A stretch of 63,772 nt of DNA from Kitasatospora aureofaciens (GTDB lineage: Bacteria > Actinomycetota > Actinomycetes > Streptomycetales > Streptomycetaceae): NCBI RefSeq assembly GCF_001188955.3, contig NZ_JPRF03000039.1, positions 1 through 63,772 on the forward strand, given 5' to 3'. The translations under genes and the position numbers were made by a program. A model generated the notes under the pieces. That model did no database searches, was not told where the DNA came from, and saw only the letters and a list, made by a program, of their open reading frames with translations. Shown one piece after another: positions 52,225 to 60,178 of the stretch (positions are counted from its first letter, which is position 1; each line of letters opens with the position of its first letter).

Positions 52225-52899
52225 TCACGCGCCGATCCGGTACAGGGAGTGGGTCCACGAGAACGTGTCGTTGTTCACGTAGTACCAGTAGTCCGCCCAG
52301 TTGTAGCGGTAGTTGGACGGCCACGGGTCGCCCCAGTAGACCCAGTTGTTGCCGGTGTCGTAGCCGTACAGGACGTGCATGTGCCCGCCGCCCGAGCTCC
52401 ACTGGATGCGCGTCTCGACCGGCCGGTTTGCGTCCACCTCGGACTGCACGGTGCTGTAGCGCAGGTACCCGGTGACGTACGAGCCCGGGTTGATGCCGAT
52501 CCAGTCCAGCCCGTTCTGCACGTCCGCCAGCGAGGCCTGGCTGTTGGGGCAGCTGGAGTCGATCGAGCGGCCGAACGCGGCGTTGCAGAACTGGTTCTGG
52601 CTGTAGCTGTAGCCGAACCAGGTGGCGATGGTGTTGCCGCTCGCCGCCCAGCACCAGTTGGTCTGCTGTTGCTGCTGCATGGTGATGTTGAGCTTCTTGT
52701 ACGTGCCGGCCAGATCGGCCGTACTGCCGGGCGCTGCCGCCGGACGGACCTGGTGCTGGCCGGCCCGGTCGTGAGCGGTGGTGGGGGCGGCGGTGGCTGC
52801 GACCGCGGGGGTGGTCGCCGCGGCGGTGAGCGCCGGACCCAGCACGCCCAGGGCGAGCAGGGCGACCGCGCGGCGCAGCCGTATCCGTGGAACTGGCAT
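52225..52899 (-). CDS. Secreted papain-like cysteine protease (C70/AvrRpt2-like)
   Basis: The protein has 224 residues. A signal peptide (RRAVALLALGVLGPALTAAA) is followed by a short pro-region and then the protease domain. The catalytic cysteine is C83 in TNWCWAASGNTIATWFGY. The His is in GGHMHVLYGYD (H173 or H175) and WGDPW (D191) may complete the triad. This is the pattern of papain-like cysteine proteases of PF12385. ATG 52899 has AGGAGG nine bases upstream. It begins a two-gene operon with the anchored protein. It is probably exported and acts outside the cell. Confidence 0.85.
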   Translation of the reverse strand: MPVPRIRLRRAVALLALGVLGPALTAAATTPAVAATAAPTTAHDRAGQHQVRPAAAPGSTADLAGTYKKLNITMQQQQQTNWCWAASGNTIATWFGYSYSQNQFCNAAFGRSIDSSCPNSQASLADVQNGLDWIGINPGSYVTGYLRYSTVQSEVDANRPVETRIQWSSGGGHMHVLYGYDTGNNWVYWGDPWPSNYRYNWADYWYYVNNDTFSWTHSLYRIGA

Positions 52900-53107
52900 G
52901 TGGGGATGCCTCCTTGCGCGAATGGAGCGAGGTGCTGCGTGGGGGCGCGGTCCGGATCGCGCCCTGAGCATCGCGCCGTTGTCGGTGGCTGGTCAACGGC
53001 CCTGGGCGGGGCCCGATCACGGTGTGAACGGAGCGGCCCGGATGTGAACGGCGCCCGGGAAACCGCAGCGCGAGACGCCCGGACCGGTGACAAACCGCCG
53101 CGCGGAT

Positions 53108-53170
53108 GTGAATATTCACGGTCAAAACCCGGTCTGCGCCGGCCCGCGCAGGTCCGCGCAGGTCCGCGCA
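53108..53170. repeat. AT-rich palindrome and decamer tandem repeat before the XRE-like gene
   Basis: gtgaatattcac (53108-53119) is a perfect 12-base palindrome. A decamer ggyccgcgca is then repeated three times (53141-53170). Two tgtgaacgg copies lie just upstream (53022 and 53044). They sit between the divergent protease and regulator genes and may be binding sites. Confidence 0.55.
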
Positions 53171-53196
53171 CGCTCGGAACCAGCCAGGAGGCCGCC

Positions 53197-54123
53197 ATCC
53201 ACCGAAGCGAACCCCCCGACCTCGCCGCCGCCCTGCGCACCGGCCCCTTCCACCTCGCCCTGCGCACCGCCATCACCGCCCGCGGCCTCGCCCTGCACCG
53301 CATCCGCCGCCACCTCGCGCTGCGCGGCGTCAACATCGGTCTCACCAGCCTCAGTTACTGGCAGCAGGGTCGACGCCGCCCGGAACGCCCCGAGTCACTG
53401 CGCGCCGTCGCCGCCCTCGAAGACGTCCTCGACCTGCCCGAACACTCCCTCACCCGGCTCCTCGGCCCCCGCCGCGCCACCACCACCGTCGGGCCGCCCG
53501 TACGCCCGTACCGCGACCTGATCTCCCCGGCCACCGCCGTCGACCACCTGCTCGCCACCCTGGCCAGCCCCCGCGACACCGGCCTGCACACCATCACCCA
53601 CATCGAACGCGTCCGGATCGGCCCCGACCGCCAAGTCACCCGCCGCGACTCCCAACACGCCCTGCGCGCCCACCGCGACGGCATCGACCGATACCTCGCC
53701 CTCTACCAGGGCGACCCGGGCAGCGACATCTCCCTGGTCGGCGTCCGCGCCGAGGAGAACTGCCGCCCCGGTCGCATCCGCCGCGACCACGCCCACCACC
53801 TGCTCGCCGCCGAACTCCTCCTCGACCGCCGCCTCCGCGCCGGCGACACCCACCTCCTCGGCTACGGCTTCGACGACGCCCCCTCCCCCGACCCGAGCTG
53901 CGAATACGTCCGCGGCTTCAACTCCGGCGCCGGCCAGTACGTCCTCCAGATCACCTTCCACCCCACCGCCCTCCCCGTCCGCTGCCACCGCTTCGCCCTC
54001 CACTCCCCCGGCGGAGCCCCCTACGAGACAGAGGAGCTGACCCTCGACGGCCACCGCTGCGTCCACCTGGTGGCAACGGCGGTACGGCCCTGCATCCTGG
54101 GGATCCGCTGGGACTGGGAGTGA
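53197..54123 (+). CDS. XRE-like regulator, possible ATC start
   Basis: The protein has 308 residues. An N-terminal helix-turn-helix reads FHLALRTAITARGLALHRIR, HLALRGVNIGLTSLSYWQQG and RRRPERPESLRAVAALEDVL. The C-terminal ~190 residues have no known domain to me. A perfect AGGAGG (53186-53191) lies five bases before ATC CAC CGA, which begins the conserved part; no ATG, GTG or TTG lies between. The nearest in-frame alternative is GTG 53044, 51 codons upstream. I therefore propose an ATC start, or a sequence error. It is divergent from the protease operon and may control it. Confidence 0.75.
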   Translation: MHRSEPPDLAAALRTGPFHLALRTAITARGLALHRIRRHLALRGVNIGLTSLSYWQQGRRRPERPESLRAVAALEDVLDLPEHSLTRLLGPRRATTTVGPPVRPYRDLISPATAVDHLLATLASPRDTGLHTITHIERVRIGPDRQVTRRDSQHALRAHRDGIDRYLALYQGDPGSDISLVGVRAEENCRPGRIRRDHAHHLLAAELLLDRRLRAGDTHLLGYGFDDAPSPDPSCEYVRGFNSGAGQYVLQITFHPTALPVRCHRFALHSPGGAPYETEELTLDGHRCVHLVATAVRPCILGIRWDWE

Positions 54124-54131
54124 GGGGGCTG

Positions 54132-54746
54132 TCAGTGCGACCAGTAGGGGTCGTCGAGGTCAGGGCCGGGCTCGTGCCCGGTCAGCTGTGGGCCGACGGG
54201 GGAGGCCCCGTAGTCCCCTGCGGGCTGGTAGCGCACCACGAACGCCTCTGCACTCATGAGCACCTGCTCGGTCGGGACGGTCGGGGAACTGACCACCGAC
54301 AACGTGAACAGGGTGTCTCCGCGTCCGGAACAGTTCAGGTCCGTGTAGCGCTTCGCCCCGGCCTCCGTGGTGACTTCGGGTCGGCACTCTCCGCCCCAGA
54401 CCTGCTTCATCCGGTCCAGCAGCACCGGCACCTTCGCCGGAGCCACCTTCGTCCGGACGGAGACCGAGGCCGTAACGCTGGACCGCAGGCTCGGCTCGCC
54501 GTCGGCGTGCTCCGGAGCGCGTTCGACGACGTAAACACCCCCGAAGTAGCTCAGCGAGGGGCTGACCGCGCCCATGGCGGTCTGAAGGGTGTCGTCGAGC
54601 TGTCCCTTCGCCTCACCCGCACTCCGGATGGAGCCCCGGTCCATCAGTGCCATCGGGCCGTACCCGTTGTAGAACAGCCCGCACCCGGCGGCCAGCACGG
54701 CCGCCGCCGCCACGGAACAGCCCAGCGCACGTCGTGGCCGCTTCAC
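54132..54746 (-). CDS. Lipoprotein of the second WXG-hydrolase module
   Basis: The protein has 204 residues. The signal peptide ends in a lipobox (AAAAVLAAGCG), so it is anchored outside the cell. The mature part has SPSLSYFGGVYVVERAPEHA, VSVRTKVAPAKVPVLLDRMK and LFTLSVVSSPTVPTEQVLMS. The GTG start at 54746 overlaps the stop of the hydrolase gene (GTGA, 54743-54746), so the genes are translationally coupled. I do not recognise a domain. Given its place it may be an immunity or partner protein of the hydrolase, but this is only inferred. Confidence 0.75.
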   Translation of the reverse strand: MKRPRRALGCSVAAAAVLAAGCGLFYNGYGPMALMDRGSIRSAGEAKGQLDDTLQTAMGAVSPSLSYFGGVYVVERAPEHADGEPSLRSSVTASVSVRTKVAPAKVPVLLDRMKQVWGGECRPEVTTEAGAKRYTDLNCSGRGDTLFTLSVVSSPTVPTEQVLMSAEAFVVRYQPAGDYGASPVGPQLTGHEPGPDLDDPYWSH

Positions 54747-56419
54747 CCGCGTCGCCCCTGCAGCTTGACGTCCCCGCTGCCCGTGACGACGGCCGCGATG
54801 TTGTCCAGCGAGGGGCCGCCCCGCCCGTTCAGGTACTTGGTGTGCGCGTCGATGGGGTTGCCGCGGCTCCAGTCGTCGACGGTGAAGCGGTTCGCTCCGA
54901 AGTGCTTGCTCGACGGATCCCGTCCGTACCAGCGTTCGTCCGGATCGAGGCTGAGCTTCGACGGGGCGTGCGTCACGACATCGTTGTCGGCGGCACCGAC
55001 CCAGACGTGACCGGGGGGCATCCTGAGGTCGGAGGCCTTGTCCACGCCGACGCCCGGGCTGCCGATGAAGACCACGTCGTCCGGGGCCACGTAGTGCGAG
55101 CCCGGCTGGGTGGCGAGCTTGGTGGCCTGGCCGACCAGGTACGAACCGTAGCTGTGCCCGACCGAGGTGACGTGCGGCGGCTGAGTGCCCTCGTGGCTCG
55201 CCCGTACCCCGCTCAGGAACTGGGCGTACGCCGGGGCGCCGTCCTTGCCCGCCTTCGTCGACGCGGCCCCGAGGTCCGCCCCCGGCGAGTCGTACCCGAG
55301 CCACACGACCGAGGCGACGGAGTGGCCGGCCGGGGCCTTGCCGCTCGCGGCACGGTAGAGGTTCAGCGCGTTCTCCGCCTCGTTGGTACCGTCGTTCGCC
55401 CCCGGCCCGAGGCTGTCCATGGTGGTGGTGATCCCCGGCACGTAGGCGGAGATGTCGGTCGCGGTGTCCGGGTTCCCGAACGAGAGGACCGCCCGGCCCT
55501 GGCCCTCGTCGCCGAGGCCCAACAGGTAGACCGGCGGGTCGCCCTTGCTGTCGGCGAGGCGGGCGTCGATCGGCCCGTAGAGGACGAGGTTCGCCTTGTC
55601 GCTGGAGTCCAGCGGCTGGCCCAGCTTCTGCTTGGCCCTGATGGGCCCCATCACGTCCTCCAGGTGCTTGCGGTTCACCTGGTCCCGGACCTCCGCCGGG
55701 ATGCCGTCGAGGTTGCCGATCGCCTCCGGGTGGTGACTGATGTACCACTGCTGGCCCTGCGGGCCGAGCCCCTTCCACCAGGAGTTGACTTCGGTGGGGG
55801 GCGCGTCCTTGAGGGGCATGCTCCACCGCCACGCCGGGTTGGACGCATTGCCGAACTGGTCCATGTACGCGTCGGCACCGGCCGTCTTCTCGTCCAGGCC
55901 CGACTTGTCCTTGGCATGCCCCGCGAACTTGTTGAGCGTGTCGGTCAGGGCGCCGTCGGCCTCGGCCGCGTCGGACAGTGCCTTGGCGATCTGCTTGCTG
56001 ATCTCGTCGGCGGCCGCCTTCTGCTTGGTCTCCCAGTCGGGAGCCTGGTACGGGTTGGTCGACGCGGGCCAGCTCACGGCGCCGGTGTCGCTGACCCTGA
56101 AGCCCTTGCTCTGCGCCTCGGACAGCGCGTTGGTGAGCCTGTCCTGGGCCAGCGTCATGGCGTCGGCGCAGTCGCGCATCTCCTTGCCGATGAGGCCGAG
56201 CTCCGTCGTCGCCGCGCTCATCTTGCTGGTCAGGCCGTCCAGCACCGGGAGCGCGGCATCGGCCGTGGGTCCGGTCCACTGGGAGCCGTGGACCCGGTCC
56301 GTGGTCCCGCTCTTCCAGTCCGTGGCATGCTGCGACATCGCCTTGGCCAGCGTGTCGTACGCTCCCGCCGCCGTGTAGAGGTCCGCCAACTTGGCGTTCC
56401 GCAGGCTTGCGATGTCCAT
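54743..56419 (-). CDS. WXG-DUF1023 alpha/beta hydrolase, module 2
   Basis: The protein has 558 residues. The N-terminal helical domain has SQWTGPTADAALPVLDGLTS with the WXG-type motif (48-50). A linker PPTEVNSWWKGLGPQGQQWY (208-227) leads to the DUF1023 hydrolase domain. The nucleophile elbow is GHSYG (421-425) with S423, then VFIGSPGVGVDKASDL. It is paralogous to the protein at 33597, with the same order of motifs, but the target gene next to it is divergent rather than upstream in one operon. ATG 56419. It is coupled to the lipoprotein gene. Confidence 0.82.
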   Translation of the reverse strand: MDIASLRNAKLADLYTAAGAYDTLAKAMSQHATDWKSGTTDRVHGSQWTGPTADAALPVLDGLTSKMSAATTELGLIGKEMRDCADAMTLAQDRLTNALSEAQSKGFRVSDTGAVSWPASTNPYQAPDWETKQKAAADEISKQIAKALSDAAEADGALTDTLNKFAGHAKDKSGLDEKTAGADAYMDQFGNASNPAWRWSMPLKDAPPTEVNSWWKGLGPQGQQWYISHHPEAIGNLDGIPAEVRDQVNRKHLEDVMGPIRAKQKLGQPLDSSDKANLVLYGPIDARLADSKGDPPVYLLGLGDEGQGRAVLSFGNPDTATDISAYVPGITTTMDSLGPGANDGTNEAENALNLYRAASGKAPAGHSVASVVWLGYDSPGADLGAASTKAGKDGAPAYAQFLSGVRASHEGTQPPHVTSVGHSYGSYLVGQATKLATQPGSHYVAPDDVVFIGSPGVGVDKASDLRMPPGHVWVGAADNDVVTHAPSKLSLDPDERWYGRDPSSKHFGANRFTVDDWSRGNPIDAHTKYLNGRGGPSLDNIAAVVTGSGDVKLQGRRG

Positions 56420-56505
56420 CCCCGGCCCCCCGTGCGCCTTGTGTCCCCCACGACACTCACAGCTACCATAGCGTCCGCAGCCGACACGGAAGCCAGGGGG
56501 AAGCC

Positions 56506-56871
56506 ATGGGACAGGATCCCGGATTCACGGTCAAACCAGGCGAGTTGACCGCTGCCGGGAACAACGCGCTGACGGTCGCCGGGAAGGTCCCCGACGAGAC
56601 CGCGAAGCTGGCGGAGCCCAGCGCCACGGCCGCCGGGAGCCTGGCCGGGTGGCAGAGCGGGGCGGCGCTGACGGGGTGCAGCAGCGCGTGGAAGACCCTG
56701 CTGGACGGGCTCTCCACCGACATGAAGACGGCCGGGGCCAACCTGATCACCTGTGCGCAGGGCTACCAGAACGCCGACCACCTGCCGCCGCCCGGCGCGG
56801 CGCCGGTCTCCGACCCCTTCGAGACGAAGGTGGTCGGGGTGACCGGCGGCCACCTGACCAGGGATGCCTAA
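56506..56871 (+). CDS. EspC-like type VII secretion target, module 2
   Basis: The protein has 121 residues. The core SLAGWQSGAALTGCSSAWKT, then LLDGLSTDMKTAGANLITC is a helix pair with the W-x-x-G/A-W layout of EspC-type proteins. It opens GFTVKPGELTAAGNNALTV, as in that family. It is similar to module 1 (33205). It is divergent from the hydrolase gene over an 86-base gap. The AGGGGG upstream of ATG 56506 supports the start. Its last codons overlap the GNAT gene by four bases (convergent). Confidence 0.75.
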   Translation: MGQDPGFTVKPGELTAAGNNALTVAGKVPDETAKLAEPSATAAGSLAGWQSGAALTGCSSAWKTLLDGLSTDMKTAGANLITCAQGYQNADHLPPPGAAPVSDPFETKVVGVTGGHLTRDA

Positions 56872-57740
56872 CTCTCTGACGGCGCTTGGAAGTCCAGCAC
56901 CAGGCAGTCCTCCACCGGCCGGTAGCCGATCTGCTGGTAGATGGAGTTGCTGGTCGGGTTGTCGAGGTCGGTGTAGAGCAGCACCTCCTCCGCGCCCAGA
57001 CCGAGGACGTGGGCGGAGGCGGCGGCGGTCACTGCGCTGGCGTACCCGCGGCCGCGGAGGTCGGCGGGGGTGTAGACGGGGCCGATGCGGGACATCCCGG
57101 CGAGCACCGGGCTGCTGCCGGCCAGGGCGACGGGGGTGCCGGCGTCCTCCCAGAGGTGGAGGCCGCCGGACGCGATCCTGTCGTCCACCGCCCGTGCCAC
57201 GTCGTGGGCTTGGACCTTGACTTCGAGCAGGAACTCCTGCCACCACCGGATCGCCAGTGCCCGGTCAGCAGGGCCGGCGAGCCGGTGGCGGCCGGCCGGC
57301 GGGCGCGGCGGGCCGGCCAACTCGCCGAGCCGGTAGAGCCGTTCCTCGACCCGAACGGACTGTCCGGCACCGGTGGCGGCCGTCCAGGCCTCGGCGAAGG
57401 CCCGGACCTGTTCCGTTCCCCCGCCGACCCCGGTGACCTCGGTGAACCCGGCCCCGGCCGCTGCCAGCCGGACCGCCAGTTCGACGGCCGCCGCCTGCGG
57501 CATGGCGGAGAGCCTGGGGGCGAACGGCGGCGTCTGGAGGAAGGCGCCCCCGACCGGGCCGTCCGGCTCGGCCTGCCACCAGCCGAAGACCGGCGGGCGC
57601 TCCCCGAACACGTCGAGCCCGGCCTCGGCGAGCCGGTGGGCGATGGTGATCAGGACGGTGTTCTCGGCGGGGCGGGCGGCCAGGAAGGCGTCCGCCCGAC
57701 TGCGGAAGTCGTCGAGCGAAGTGCTGAGGGTCCACGTCAT
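56868..57740 (-). CDS. GNAT-family N-acetyltransferase
   Basis: The protein has 290 residues. The acetyl-CoA site is in VYTPADLRGRGYASAVTAAA and the following VLLYTDLDNPTSNSIYQQIG, then GYRPVEDCLVLDF. The N-terminal half is a divergent repeat of the fold. The substrate is unknown. ATG 57740 is used; a longer frame to 57776 exists. The gene ends four bases inside the convergent EspC-like gene. Confidence 0.88.
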   Translation of the reverse strand: MTWTLSTSLDDFRSRADAFLAARPAENTVLITIAHRLAEAGLDVFGERPPVFGWWQAEPDGPVGGAFLQTPPFAPRLSAMPQAAAVELAVRLAAAGAGFTEVTGVGGGTEQVRAFAEAWTAATGAGQSVRVEERLYRLGELAGPPRPPAGRHRLAGPADRALAIRWWQEFLLEVKVQAHDVARAVDDRIASGGLHLWEDAGTPVALAGSSPVLAGMSRIGPVYTPADLRGRGYASAVTAAASAHVLGLGAEEVLLYTDLDNPTSNSIYQQIGYRPVEDCLVLDFQAPSES

Positions 57741-57779
57741 GACCCATCCTCGCCCCGCTCGATGCACGCCCGCCAACGG

Positions 57780-59825
57780 TTATTCGAGTACGACCCCCAG
57801 CCGCGCGCCGAGCGCGGCGGGATCGGTGGTCGGCGCCTCGCAGGCGAAGTGCCGGCAGACGTACGCGGCGGGCGCACCGCCGACCAGCGGCCGGTCCGCC
57901 AGCAGCGGCACCTCGGCGGCGGCCTCCCCCGGTGCGCCGACCGCGAGCACCGCCCCGGACGCGTGCCAGCAGCGCGGCCCGGCGCAGCGCCGCGGTGGCC
58001 GGGCGTCGGCGGGGCCGACGACCGCGATCTCGCGCGGCCCGTCCTGCAGCGCCTCGGCGACGGCGAGGCCCCAGCCGATGAACCGCGGGGCCCGCCCGGC
58101 CAGTGCGCCGACGATGCCGAGGGCGCGTTCGGCGGCCGTGCGGTGCCGGTCGGAGCCGGTGTACGCGGCGTAGCCGAGCAGGGCTCCGGCGGCGGCGGTC
58201 CAGCCGGAGGGGGTGGCGTTGTCGGTCGGGTCCTGGGGGCGGCGGATGAGCTCCTCGGCGTCGTCGGCGGTGTCGTAGAGCGCGCCGGAGGCCTCGTCGG
58301 TGAAGTGCTTGAGCACGGTGTCGAGCAGGCCGCCCGCCAGCTGGAGCCACTCCGCCTCGCCGGTGACGGCGTACAGCGCGAGGAAGCCCTCGGCGGTGTC
58401 CGCGTAGTCCTCCAGGACGCCGGCGTTGGTGCCGGGCCGGCCGTCCCGGGAGGTGCGCAGCAGCCGACCGTCGGGGGTGAGGTGGACGGCGAGCAGCAGG
58501 TCGGCGGCGCGTTCGGCGGCCTCGACGAGGTCGGGGCGGTCGAGCAGGGCGCCGGTCTCGGCGAGCGCGGCGATGGCGAGGCCGTTCCAGGCGGCGACCA
58601 CCTTGTCGTCCCGGGCGGGGGCTGGCCGGGACGCCCGCGCCTCGAACATCCGCCGCCGGATCTCCTCGTACTCGGCGAAGTCCTCCGGGTCGGCCAGGAG
58701 TTGGAGTACGGAGGTGCCGTGCTCGAAGGTGCCGTCGGCGGTGACGGTGAACAGCCGGGCGGCGGTGGCCGCGTCGGCGGGGCCGAGCAGGTCGACCAAC
58801 TGCCCCGGCTCCCAGACGTAGTAGGCGCCCTCGGCGGAGGCGCCGGTCTCCTCGTCCAGGCTGTCGGCGTCCAGGGCGGAGGCGAACGCCCCCTCGGGCG
58901 TGCGGAGTTCGCTCAGCAGGAAGTCGGCCGTGGACAGCGCGACCCGACGGGCGAGTTCGGAGCCGGTGGCCCGCCACAGGTGCAGGTAGACCCGCAGCAG
59001 CAGGGCGTTGTCGTACAGCATCTTCTCGAAGTGCGGCACCACCCAGTCGGCGTCCACCGCGTACCGGGCGAAGCCGCCGCCGAGCTGGTCGTGGATGCCG
59101 CCGCGGGCCATCGCCTCGCCGGTGCGGACGGCCATCTCCAGCGCAGCCTCCGAACCGGTCCGGGCGTGGTGGCGCAGCAGGAACTCGATGACCATGGCCG
59201 GCGGGAACTTGGGTGCCCCGCCGAAGCCGCCGCGGGTCTGGTCGAACTCCCGGCTGAGCGCGACCAGCGCCTGGTGCAGGTCGGCGTCGCCCGGCGGGTG
59301 GTGGGCGCCGGCGGAGTAGACGGCGGCCCGCTCGGCCAGGTCGGCCCGGATCCGCCCGGCGACCTCCCCGACCTCCTGCCGGCGGTCCCGCCAGGCCGCG
59401 TCCACGCCCTCCAGCACCTGCCGGAAGGACGGCATCCCGTGCCGGGGCTGCGGCGGGAAGTAGGTGCCGAAGTAGAACGGCTCCTTGTCGGGCGTGAGGA
59501 AGACCGTCATCGGCCAACCGCCCTGTCCGGTCGCGGCCTGCACGGCCTCCATGTACACCGCGTCGACGTCCGGCCGCTCCTCCCGGTCCACCTTGACCGC
59601 GACGAACCGCTCGTTCAGGTACCCGGCGAGCCCCGCGTCCTCGAAGCTCTCGTGCGCCATCACGTGACACCAGTGACAAGCGGCGTACCCGACGCTCAGC
59701 AGCACCGGCACCCCCCGCCGCTCGGCCTCCTCGAAGGCCTCCGGCCCCCACGGCCACCAGTCGACCGGATTCTCGGCATGCTGCAGCAGGTACGGCGAGG
59801 TCGCGTCCGCGAGACGGTTCGGCAT
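57780..59825 (-). CDS. DUF255 thioredoxin-domain protein (YyaL/SPATA20 family)
   Basis: The protein has 681 residues. The N-terminal thioredoxin-like domain opens NRLADATSPYLLQHAENPVD and carries CHWCHVMAHESFED, the family's modified CxxC. The large C-terminal part is an (alpha/alpha) barrel-type domain (GIHDQLGGGFARYAVDADWV, VPHFEKMLYDNALLLRVYLH, DDKVVAAWNGLAIAALAETG). Function is unknown in bacteria. ATG 59825 or 59834 may be the start. It is 113 bases from the next gene on the same strand. Confidence 0.92.
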   Translation of the reverse strand: MPNRLADATSPYLLQHAENPVDWWPWGPEAFEEAERRGVPVLLSVGYAACHWCHVMAHESFEDAGLAGYLNERFVAVKVDREERPDVDAVYMEAVQAATGQGGWPMTVFLTPDKEPFYFGTYFPPQPRHGMPSFRQVLEGVDAAWRDRRQEVGEVAGRIRADLAERAAVYSAGAHHPPGDADLHQALVALSREFDQTRGGFGGAPKFPPAMVIEFLLRHHARTGSEAALEMAVRTGEAMARGGIHDQLGGGFARYAVDADWVVPHFEKMLYDNALLLRVYLHLWRATGSELARRVALSTADFLLSELRTPEGAFASALDADSLDEETGASAEGAYYVWEPGQLVDLLGPADAATAARLFTVTADGTFEHGTSVLQLLADPEDFAEYEEIRRRMFEARASRPAPARDDKVVAAWNGLAIAALAETGALLDRPDLVEAAERAADLLLAVHLTPDGRLLRTSRDGRPGTNAGVLEDYADTAEGFLALYAVTGEAEWLQLAGGLLDTVLKHFTDEASGALYDTADDAEELIRRPQDPTDNATPSGWTAAAGALLGYAAYTGSDRHRTAAERALGIVGALAGRAPRFIGWGLAVAEALQDGPREIAVVGPADARPPRRCAGPRCWHASGAVLAVGAPGEAAAEVPLLADRPLVGGAPAAYVCRHFACEAPTTDPAALGARLGVVLE

Positions 59826-59938
59826 GCCCCCCATCCTCGCGCATCCGTCCCCACGGACGCGTCAGGCCCGGCCCCGCACCTCGCCGAGTCCGCCTGGGCC
59901 GGCCCCCACGAACGGAGGCGGGAGCCGGCCGGGGCGGG

Positions 59939-60130
59939 TCACTCCTTCGGGGTTTCCGGCTCCTCCGTGAAGTCGACCTTCTTGAACTGCCGGTTCATCG
60001 ACTTGGCCAGGAACCACGTCGCCACGCCGAGGGCGGCGAAGACGACGAAGCCGAGGAGACCGGGGGTGACCTTGGCGTCGTCGACGGCGAGGTCAGCGGC
60101 GAGGTGGATGAGGTTCACGGGGGCACTCAT
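59939..60130 (-). CDS. Small single-helix membrane protein next to mca
   Basis: The protein has 63 residues: a short outer N-terminus (NLIHLAADLAVDDAKVTP), one helix (LLGFVVFAALGVATWFLA) and a charged tail (SMNRQFKKVDFTEEPETPKE). This form, next to mca, is widespread in streptomycetes from memory. It lies 48 bases after mca on the same strand and is probably in its operon. The function is unknown. Confidence 0.8.
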   Translation of the reverse strand: MSAPVNLIHLAADLAVDDAKVTPGLLGFVVFAALGVATWFLAKSMNRQFKKVDFTEEPETPKE

Positions 60131-60178
60131 ATCTCTATGGTGGCCCGGCTCACGCCGAGCCGGACCGTCGGGGGTGGG

